From CADEED01 sp964444835 (lineage in GTDB: Bacteria > Pseudomonadota > Gammaproteobacteria > Steroidobacterales > Steroidobacteraceae), in contig CAYUIT010000012.1 of NCBI GenBank assembly GCA_964444835.1, positions 1-64,000 on the forward strand: a stretch of 64,000 bases of DNA, given 5' to 3'. The stretch's first letter is position 1; each line of letters opens with the position of its first letter. Below the pieces are notes generated by a model. It was not told where the DNA came from, did not search any database, and was given only the letters and a program-made list of their open reading frames with translations. Shown piece by piece: positions 28,002 through 34,511 of the stretch. The translations under genes and the position numbers were made by a program.

Positions 28002-29867
28002 TTACTGCGCGCTTGCAGCGCGCACTTGACCGTGGGCCGATGCGATTCGCGCATCGCGATGAGCCAACCATTGTTCGAGCATCATGAGCACCCAAATGAA
28101 CTCGCCGTAGTAGTGCGCGTGCTCGTCGCGATGGCGGCGCTGCAATTCGTCGATGTAGTCGGCGCGCACCAGCCCTCGACGCCGCAAGGTCGATAAGCTG
28201 TCACCCGCGAGTTGACGTAGCGTCGGATGCGTCGCCATCCACACACCGAACGGCAACCCAAAGCCATGCTTGGGCTTGTGAATCACTTCGTCGGGCAGGA
28301 AACCTGTGAGTGCACGCTTCACAAACCAGCGGAGCTGCTGGCCGCGGACTTTCCAATTCGCCGGGAGCGCCATCGACAAATCGAGCACGCGATCATCCAA
28401 CCAGGGATAACGCACTTCGACGCCCGCGAGTTCGCACATGCCGCCGACTTTGCGTAAATCGTTGTCCGCCAGCGTGAACTTCCAGTCGAGGAACAGCATC
28501 TTGTTGATGGCGTCCGTGTCGCCCGCTCCGGCGTACGTGCTCCGCAGTTGCGCGAGCGGGCGCGTGAGATCGACGCGCGCCAGCATCTCCGGATGCAGTA
28601 TTTCCGCGGGATCCGTCCGACTGAAATAGTTGTAGCTTTGTAGACGATCGGGCAGCGGCACCATCGCTTGCTGCACGTAACTGCGCGCCTTACGCAACGG
28701 CCACGGCCCACGCTCGACATCGCCGTTGGCAAACGCTGCCCGTGCAAGCGAACGCGCAAACGCAGGCGCTCGCTGGTACCACTCGAACACGTTCATCTTG
28801 GCATAGCGGCTATTGCCACCAAACAACTCGTCGCCGCCGTCGCCGGCCAACATGCGCTTGATGCCGCGCTCGCGCGCGAGCCGCGCGCAGAAATACACGG
28901 GTACGGCCGACGAGTTACCGAACGGCTCGTCGTACTGCGCGGCGATCAGCGGAATGCCGGCTGCGACGTCCTCCGGTGTGAGGTAGTACTCCTCCGCCTG
29001 CAGCTTGAATTGCTTCGCCGTGGTTCGGGCGTAATGAACTTCGTCGTAGCCCTCAGCCGCAAATCCGATCGTGAACGTTCGCGCCGGCTGTGATGAGCTG
29101 GTCGCTAACAAGCCGGCGACTGTCGAGCTATCGATGCCGCCGCTCAAGAATGCACCGCAATGCTCCGCCGCTGCGTGCTCGCGCACCGCTTGCTCGAGCC
29201 GCGCGCGCAACTCCGTCGCGTACTCATTCTCGGAGCGTGCGGCTCGATCGGCAAAACGCGCGCGAAAATGGTGCTGCAGCTGCGCCCGCCCATTTTCGTA
29301 CACGATCGACTGACCAGGCTCCAGCTTGCGAACGCCTTGCAGAATCGTCTGCGGACTCGGCACGGCATGGAAGTACAGGTAGTCGTAGATCGATTGGAAA
29401 TCGAGCGAATCGTCTACGTCTGGATGCGCTGCAACTGCATCGACAGACCGACCGAATACGATTCCCGAGGCACCCGCGGCGTAACAAAACGTCTCAATGC
29501 CGAGTGGGTCGATCGCCGCGAACATCCGACGCTGCTTGGCATCGACGACGACACACGCGAACGCCCCGCCTAACTGTTCCACCAGTCCGTGACCGAAGCG
29601 CTCGAACGCCACTAACAAGGCCTGCGCGGGACCGCGTTCGGCTGCGATCCGGGCGCACTCAGCGTCGCGCCACCGTGGCGCACCGGTGATGACGACGCCG
29701 AGATGCCCTTCGCGAGCCGACGCGCCATGGGGCGCGGGCGCCGCGAGACCGGCAACCGCAGTGTCCATCACCGCGCGAGAGCCCGGCTTCGTCGCAGACA
29801 TACGTGCGTGCAGGTCGGCAGTCGACCTGCCTGCGTCCGCGTGAAGCCAGCCGTAGAAATGGGTCAT
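28002..29867 (-). CDS. Asparagine synthetase-like protein lacking the glutaminase nucleophile (third copy)
   Basis: This 621-residue homologue begins MTHFYGW instead of MCG, and the first third is degenerate: no HRGPD and no NGEIYN. The synthetase half is intact, with the PP-loop SGGIDSS at 242-248, the later GDGGDELFGGN, and PKHGFGLPFG near the C-terminus. It may therefore use free ammonia, receive it from another copy, or form a different amide or lactam-type bond, as beta-lactam synthetases do in this superfamily. It is transcribed on the minus strand with the TPR gene after it. The 155 bp upstream contain an imperfect GC hairpin at about 29922-29947. It is not clearly a broken gene: the frame is open and the ATPase motifs are kept. 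Confidence 0.85.
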   Translation of the reverse strand: MTHFYGWLHADAGRSTADLHARMSATKPGSRAVMDTAVAGLAAPAPHGASAREGHLGVVITGAPRWRDAECARIAAERGPAQALLVAFERFGHGLVEQLGGAFACVVVDAKQRRMFAAIDPLGIETFCYAAGASGIVFGRSVDAVAAHPDVDDSLDFQSIYDYLYFHAVPSPQTILQGVRKLEPGQSIVYENGRAQLQHHFRARFADRAARSENEYATELRARLEQAVREHAAAEHCGAFLSGGIDSSTVAGLLATSSSQPARTFTIGFAAEGYDEVHYARTTAKQFKLQAEEYYLTPEDVAAGIPLIAAQYDEPFGNSSAVPVYFCARLARERGIKRMLAGDGGDELFGGNSRYAKMNVFEWYQRAPAFARSLARAAFANGDVERGPWPLRKARSYVQQAMVPLPDRLQSYNYFSRTDPAEILHPEMLARVDLTRPLAQLRSTYAGAGDTDAINKMLFLDWKFTLADNDLRKVGGMCELAGVEVRYPWLDDRVLDLSMALPANWKVRGQQLRWFVKRALTGFLPDEVIHKPKHGFGLPFGVWMATHPTLRQLAGDSLSTLRRRGLVRADYIDELQRRHRDEHAHYYGEFIWVLMMLEQWLAHRDARIASAHGQVRAASAQ

Positions 29868-30022
29868 GAATGGGTTCCCAACGGGACAAGCATCATTATC
29901 GTCTTCTTTGCACTGGCATCTGGGTCCCCCGCAATTGTAGGGGGCCCGCTTGGCGGCACGCCGTGACCCTGCACTCCATTGCCGAAGGCCTACAAAAAAA
30001 CCTCGCCAAACAAGCGCTTATG

Positions 30023-30718
30023 TCAAGTCTCCAGGCGCATCACCGGTCGCCCGGCCGGCCGTATGGATAACCCCAAACGCCGCCCGTTGCCATCCCGCAT
30101 TAATGCGATCTCCAGCCCCCAGAGCTTGAGAAACGACGCCTGGGCGATCACCCGGGCGCCGAGCCGCGCATGGGCCGCCAGCGACTCCGGTTTGAATGCC
30201 GAAATGCGGCTCAGAGTTTGTTGAACGCCGAGCGTTTGCATGAGCTTGGCCGTTTCCGTCCAAAGCTTCGGAAACACGAGCGTGCCGCGAAAAGGCTCGG
30301 CAATGAATACGTCAAAATCCCAGGCGCGCTGCCCGAGTGGCAACGGCTCAAAACGACACCGCACCTCGTCCTCTTCGTACGGACCCACCACAAACCAAAT
30401 ACAGCCTGCAAAACGCCCGTCTTTGCTCGCGGCTAGGCAACGGGCGCCCTGGGCATAGCGGTCGCGGATCACCGCGGCGGGACGTCCAAGAGCCTCCAGG
30501 AGCGGATCGCCCGCAAACACCTCTGTTACTGCGATTGAGTCACCCCGGCGACCGGGTAATAATCCGGCCGCCACCGGTTGAGCCACGACATAGTATTTCA
30601 ACAGGCGGCAACGCCCGCCCGTGGGCCGCGAGAGAAGTTGGTCGGCCAGGTAGATCCAACGATCCACTGACGCCGCTGGAGGCGTGGACGGCGCCGGAGC
30701 AGCCGGGTTTTGGCGCAT
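30023..30718 (-). CDS. GNAT-fold acyltransferase-like protein
   Basis: The 231-residue protein has a central AAASKDGRFAGCIWFV-type beta-strand pair, an acidic EEDEVRCRFEPLP segment and a C-terminal half resembling the GNAT beta4-alpha3 core (VFPKLWTETAKLMQTLGVQ). Its closest type is the acyltransferases of polysaccharide loci, but the acetyl-CoA loop is weak. I chose the ATG at 30718 (MRQNPAAP) because the longer frame to 30904 would overlap the divergent acyl carrier protein gene start and is unusual in composition. Substrate unknown. Confidence 0.6.
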   Translation of the reverse strand: MRQNPAAPAPSTPPAASVDRWIYLADQLLSRPTGGRCRLLKYYVVAQPVAAGLLPGRRGDSIAVTEVFAGDPLLEALGRPAAVIRDRYAQGARCLAASKDGRFAGCIWFVVGPYEEDEVRCRFEPLPLGQRAWDFDVFIAEPFRGTLVFPKLWTETAKLMQTLGVQQTLSRISAFKPESLAAHARLGARVIAQASFLKLWGLEIALMRDGNGRRLGLSIRPAGRPVMRLET

Positions 30719-30861
30719 TCGGTTTGGTGTAGCGGGAGCGGCTGCGGACGCTAACACGCGGTCTGCAGACGCGCAAACCAGAGCCTGCGGCATTGGGATG
30801 CATTTCGCAGCCATGCGCGCCGCCGCATGCCAACATTCGTCGTTAGCTGGAGAAGTGGAAC

Positions 30862-31116
30862 GTGTCGACGCTTGAACAAGTGAAGTTGCAACTCGGACAG
30901 ACATTGCAACTCGGAGCCAAAGCTGAACGCTTTACGGCAGCAACGCCGTTGCTCGGCAGCCTGCCGGAACTCGATTCCATGGCAGTCGTTAGCGTCATCA
31001 CGGCCTTGGAAGAACACTTCGGCATCGTCGTCGCGGACGACGAGATCAACGCTGAAGCCTTTGAAACTGTCGGCACTCTCGCTGCATTCGTCGATAGCAA
31101 GCTCGCGCAGTCTTGA
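30862..31116 (+). CDS. Acyl carrier protein (exosortase-A-locus type)
   Basis: The 84-residue acidic helical protein has the phosphopantetheine serine in PELDSMAVV (Ser39), where DSM replaces the common DSL. It starts at GTG 30862 with GGAGAAG upstream. It is the probable carrier for the acid activated by the ligase at 7829, and lies immediately before the two exosortase-associated hydrolases. It is too isolated from fatty-acid genes to be the housekeeping AcpP. The 143-bp region 30719-30861 between it and the divergent GNAT gene must hold both promoters. Confidence 0.88.
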   Translation: MSTLEQVKLQLGQTLQLGAKAERFTAATPLLGSLPELDSMAVVSVITALEEHFGIVVADDEINAEAFETVGTLAAFVDSKLAQS

Positions 31117-31117
31117 A

Positions 31118-31966
31118 ATGTCTCACCGGCTCGCGCCCCGATTCATCGCTGGCGCCGCGGGCCGCTTGCACTTGACCGAGTGGGTTCCTACGAACCCATT
31201 GCCGTCGCAACCGATTGTGTTGCTCGTTCCTGCGTTCGCTGAGGAAATGAATCGCTCGCGGCGCATGTTTGCCGAACAAGCCCGCTCGTTAGCTGCTCGA
31301 GGTATCGGCGCCGCCACCTTCGACGCGTTCGGCACAGGCGACAGCGAGGGCGAGTTTGCCCAGGCGAGTTGGGACGGCTGGCTCGACGACTTACAAGCGG
31401 TGGTTGATCACCTACGTGCGCCCGCAGCGACGCGGCCGCTCGGGATGATTGCGCTGCGTAGTGGCGCCCTACTCGCGCTCGATACGTTTGCACGTCGGCC
31501 GGGCCAGTTTGCCCAGGCGGTCTTGTGGGCGCCGATTCTCGAAGGCCGCTCAATCGTGCGCCAGCTCGTGCGCTTGCACGCCGCCATGTTCATGAACGCG
31601 GAGCGCATGGATTCCGATAAGCGCCCGCTGGAGGAGCGGCTCGCGGCGGGCGAGTCACTCGAAATCTCCGGTTACATGATTACCGGCTCGTTGGTGGCAG
31701 CGCTCAAAGCACGCGAGCTGCGGTTGTTAGCAAGCGCGCAGCCGCCGCCGATCGATTGGTTCGATATCGTAGCGGCCGCTTCACTGCCGCCGCCGCCCGC
31801 GAGCGCGCGGCTCGTCGAAAAGCTACAGGCCAGTGGTGTGCAGATCACGCTACGCGCGTTACACGATCAACCGTTCTGGTCACTGCCCGAGATCACGGTC
31901 GCGCCGAGCCTCATCGCTCATACGACCGAGGCGATTGTTAGTAGGCTTGGCCAGCATGAGCACTGA
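31118..31966 (+). CDS. Alpha/beta hydrolase, exosortase-A-associated hydrolase 2 type
   Basis: The ATG at 31118 follows the carrier-protein stop by one base; a longer frame from 31061 overlaps that gene. The 282-residue protein has LVPAFAEEMNRSRRMFAEQAR, a signature of the hydrolase 2 family of exosortase loci (TIGR03101), and FDAFGTGDSEG. The usual GxSxG elbow is replaced by ALRSGALLAL, as in this family. It may be a thioesterase or acyltransferase acting on carrier-bound acyl groups; that is inference from its place between a carrier protein and a second hydrolase. Confidence 0.85.
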   Translation: MSHRLAPRFIAGAAGRLHLTEWVPTNPLPSQPIVLLVPAFAEEMNRSRRMFAEQARSLAARGIGAATFDAFGTGDSEGEFAQASWDGWLDDLQAVVDHLRAPAATRPLGMIALRSGALLALDTFARRPGQFAQAVLWAPILEGRSIVRQLVRLHAAMFMNAERMDSDKRPLEERLAAGESLEISGYMITGSLVAALKARELRLLASAQPPPIDWFDIVAAASLPPPPASARLVEKLQASGVQITLRALHDQPFWSLPEITVAPSLIAHTTEAIVSRLGQHEH

Positions 31967-32849
31967 GCGCGCAGTCGTCATTGAGTGCTCCGGCGAGCAA
32001 CTTGCCGGCGTTTTGCATGTGCCCGAGCGCTTGGCAACGGATCGCGGCGTGTTGTTAGTAGTGGGCGGCCCGCAGTATCGCGTTGGCAGCCATCGCCAGT
32101 TCGTGCTGTTAGCACGCGCTCTGGCGGCGGATGGCATTGCCACTTTGCGCTTCGATCATCGCGGTATCGGCGACTCCGACGGCGCGAGTCGGGCGTTTTC
32201 CGATCTCGACGCCGATATTCGCAGCGCGGTAGACCACCTGCTAGCGAGCGTTCCGCAACTGCGCTCGGTCGCTATTTGGGGGCTATGCGACGCGGCTTCC
32301 GCCGCGCTGCTATATGCGCAACACGACCCGCGCGTCTCGCGGCTCGTCTTGCTCAATCCGTGGGTGCGCGACCCCGGCGCTCAAGCACGCGCTTTTTTGC
32401 GCACCTATTACTTGCGTCGTGTCGTATCCGCCGAGTTTTGGCGCTCGCTGTTTTCTGGAAAAGTGTCCGTGTTCGGATCGCTGCGCGAGTTGGCTGGCTT
32501 TGCGCGCCGCGCTGTCGCTGCGCCGGACCCACAATCGCCGCAATCTCCGCCGCAAGCAGTACCGCAGGTCGAAGCGCCTTCGCCAGTGGTGCCACCGGAC
32601 CCGCAGTTCGTGCAGCGTATGCGCACCGGGCTCGAACGATTTCGCGGCCCGGTGTTGCTCGTCATGAGCGGCGATGACTTGACGGCGCAGGAGTTTCGCG
32701 AACTCGTGCGGGCATCGCGCGATTGGCGTCGGCTACTCGCCGAGCCGCGCATTACGCAGCGCGAATTCCCCGAGGCGAATCACACCTTCAGTCGCGCTGC
32801 GTGGCGTGACCAAGTGGCGCGCTGGACGAGCGAGTGGTTACGCGCATGA
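31956..32849 (+). CDS. Alpha/beta hydrolase, exosortase-A-associated hydrolase 1 type
   Basis: The ATG at 31956 overlaps the end of hydrolase 2 by eleven bases. The 297-residue protein has VVGGPQYRVGSHRQFV, then RFDHRGIGDSDG and the nucleophile region WGLCDAASAAL, in which Cys replaces Ser, as in the hydrolase 1 family (TIGR03100). The C-terminal histidine sits in EANHTFS. The insert LNPWVRDPGAQARA... is also family-typical, and residues ~185-210 carry a proline-rich linker. It ends in an ATGA overlap with a glycosyltransferase. A cysteine nucleophile suits thioester chemistry on a carrier protein. Confidence 0.87.
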   Translation: MSTERAVVIECSGEQLAGVLHVPERLATDRGVLLVVGGPQYRVGSHRQFVLLARALAADGIATLRFDHRGIGDSDGASRAFSDLDADIRSAVDHLLASVPQLRSVAIWGLCDAASAALLYAQHDPRVSRLVLLNPWVRDPGAQARAFLRTYYLRRVVSAEFWRSLFSGKVSVFGSLRELAGFARRAVAAPDPQSPQSPPQAVPQVEAPSPVVPPDPQFVQRMRTGLERFRGPVLLVMSGDDLTAQEFRELVRASRDWRRLLAEPRITQREFPEANHTFSRAAWRDQVARWTSEWLRA

Positions 32850-34111
32850 AACGCCTACTGATGCTCGCGTTCCACTTTCCGCCGATGCGCGGCAGTAGCG
32901 GCTCGCAACGCACGCTGAACTTCTGTCGCTATCTGCCGGAGCACGGGTGGGAGACTCGCGTACTGACCGTCACGCCGAGTGCGCATCCCCAGATTAGCGA
33001 CGATCAGCTGGCCGACATTCCTCCCGCAACGATCGTCCGCCGCAGCTTTGCTTTCGATGCCGCGCGGCATACCGCGATCGGCGGACGCTATCCCGGTATT
33101 CTCGCGCGCCCAGATCGTTGGGCGAGCTGGTATCTCTCGGGTGTCCCAGCGGCACTGAGCGAAGTCGCGACTTGGAAGCCTGACATAATCTGGTCGACGT
33201 TCCCGATTGCCACGGCACATTCCATCGCCGGCACGGTGGTCGCTCGTCGTGGCATTCCGTGGGTCGCGGACTTCCGCGACGTTATGACAGAAGATGAATT
33301 CCCGAGCGATCCGCGCGTCCGGGCGCATTGGCGGCGCATCGAAGCGCGTGTCATGGAGCGTGCGCAGCGCATCGTCTTCACGACGCGCGGCGCGATCGAG
33401 ATGTACTCGCAGCGCTATCCGCAGGTACCGCAGCACCACTGGATCCACATCGCTAACGGCTACGCCGAGGAAGACTTCGCCGCTGCCGAACGCGAACGCT
33501 CGGTTCGCTCTGATCGACGCCTCCAGCTTCTGCACAGCGGGCTGCTATATCCGAGCGAACGCGATCCCACACAGTTCTTCGCGGCGTTGGCGCTGCTGCG
33601 CCAGGACGGCGTGATCGGCCCTGATAACTTCGTCGTGACTTTACGGGCCACCGGCCAAGATGAGCATGTCGCGCGTTTGGCGCAGGCAGCCGGCGTTGCT
33701 GACCTGATCGACATCGCGCCCCCGCTGCCCTATCGAGCCGCGCTCGCGGAGATGCTGGCGGCGGACGCGTTGCTGGTACTCCAGGCCGCTAACTGTAATC
33801 AGCAAATTCCAGCCAAAATCTACGAGTATTTGCGTAGTGGGCGCCCGATCGTCGCGTTGACGGACGTGGCCGGCGAAACCGGCCGCACCTTGGCAAGCGG
33901 TGGCCTAGACAGCATTGCGCCGCTCGACAACACGGAACGCATTCGCGAGTTACTCGCCCGCGTCGTGCCGCAAATCCGTGCCGGGACGCTGCAAGCTCCG
34001 GCACGCGAATTTGCGACGTCGTTCTCACGCAAGGCCCAGACCGGCCAATTCGCGGCGGTGCTCGATCAGGTGCTCGCAACCCGCGAGAATCCGAGAAGCG
34101 CGTCTCAGTAG
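32846..34111 (+). CDS. GT4-type glycosyltransferase, last gene of the EPS locus
   Basis: The 421-residue protein begins LLMLAFHFPPMRGSSGSQRTL, a GT-B start with the acceptor-binding glycine loop, and continues with PWVADFRDVMTEDEF, LLHSGLLYPSERDP and, near the C-terminus, QIPAKIYEYLRSGRPI. Start ATG 32846 overlaps the hydrolase stop as ATGA; GTG 32834 is a weaker alternative. It probably adds a sugar to the repeat unit. After its stop, 34112-34249 contain no gene. Confidence 0.87.
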   Translation: MKRLLMLAFHFPPMRGSSGSQRTLNFCRYLPEHGWETRVLTVTPSAHPQISDDQLADIPPATIVRRSFAFDAARHTAIGGRYPGILARPDRWASWYLSGVPAALSEVATWKPDIIWSTFPIATAHSIAGTVVARRGIPWVADFRDVMTEDEFPSDPRVRAHWRRIEARVMERAQRIVFTTRGAIEMYSQRYPQVPQHHWIHIANGYAEEDFAAAERERSVRSDRRLQLLHSGLLYPSERDPTQFFAALALLRQDGVIGPDNFVVTLRATGQDEHVARLAQAAGVADLIDIAPPLPYRAALAEMLAADALLVLQAANCNQQIPAKIYEYLRSGRPIVALTDVAGETGRTLASGGLDSIAPLDNTERIRELLARVVPQIRAGTLQAPAREFATSFSRKAQTGQFAAVLDQVLATRENPRSASQ

Positions 34112-34249
34112 TTAGCGTAAGTCACGGAATTTACGAGCCTCCTAACCGGCTTTCCCCGCTGTCGCGAGCCACCGACAGCAAGTGCGCGCTCAACAATGTC
34201 TGCCACCGCCGACGGTTGTACGAGCACGAAATGCTCGCGCATACTCCCC

Positions 34250-34335
34250 CACGGTTTTAAGGGCAAACCCATCGAAAGGTGGGGACGCAAAGCCTCCGGT
34301 CTAAGGAATCTTTCTATGACAGCGGGGTTGCCGAA
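34250..34335 (+). ncRNA. Cyclic-di-GMP-I (GEMM-I) riboswitch aptamer
   Basis: The sequence follows the GEMM-I consensus point for point: GGGCAAACC at 34261, a short hairpin closed by a GAAA tetraloop, GGGGACGCAAAGCCTCCGG, then CTAAG, a variable second hairpin, and GCGGGGTTGCCG at 34322-34333 which supplies the tetraloop receptor and closes the fold. The aptamer is on the plus strand 170 bases before the start of the propeller protein gene, and the next gene follows that one by seven bases, so both large secreted proteins should respond to c-di-GMP. A separate small hairpin (CGAGCA/TGCTCG, 34221-34237) lies just upstream. Whether binding turns expression on or off cannot be read directly. Confidence 0.93.
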
Positions 34336-34380
34336 CGAAAGAGTTGTTAGGTGCTAACAACTGTGCTGAACAGTCTTTCG
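34336..34380 (+). repeat. Nested inverted repeats after the riboswitch (probable expression platform)
   Basis: CGAAAGA at 34336-34342 pairs with TCTTTCG at 34374-34380, and inside it AGTTGTTAG (34342-34350) pairs perfectly with CTAACAACT (34354-34362) around a GTG loop. The 5' arm starts where the aptamer ends, so formation could compete with the closing stem. A T tract does not follow directly (the next bases are TTGTGTGC), so it is not a textbook terminator. The inner hairpin is made of the TGTTAG motif repeated in the window. The remaining leader, 34381-34511, has no gene and holds AGAAGGA before the start. Confidence 0.55.
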
Positions 34381-34511
34381 TTGTGTGCGCTCCAACTTAG
34401 AGAGCCCCTCTGACCGCTGGCCTGCTGCGAGTTCGCAGAGATGAGACTGCGTCGTGGTACGACGTAATCTGCTCGCCTGCGGCAACCGGAAGTTTCAGAA
34501 GGAAGATGCTG

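Noticed and set aside
29922..29947. GC-rich near-inverted repeat GGGTCCCCC/GGGGGCCC as regulatory stem before the Cys-less amidotransferase
   Set aside because: One mismatch and no conserved context; it may be chance in GC-rich DNA.
34221..34237. Hairpin CGAGCA/TGCTCG as terminator of the EPS locus
   Set aside because: Short stem without a T tract and 110 bp after the stop codon; termination cannot be supported.
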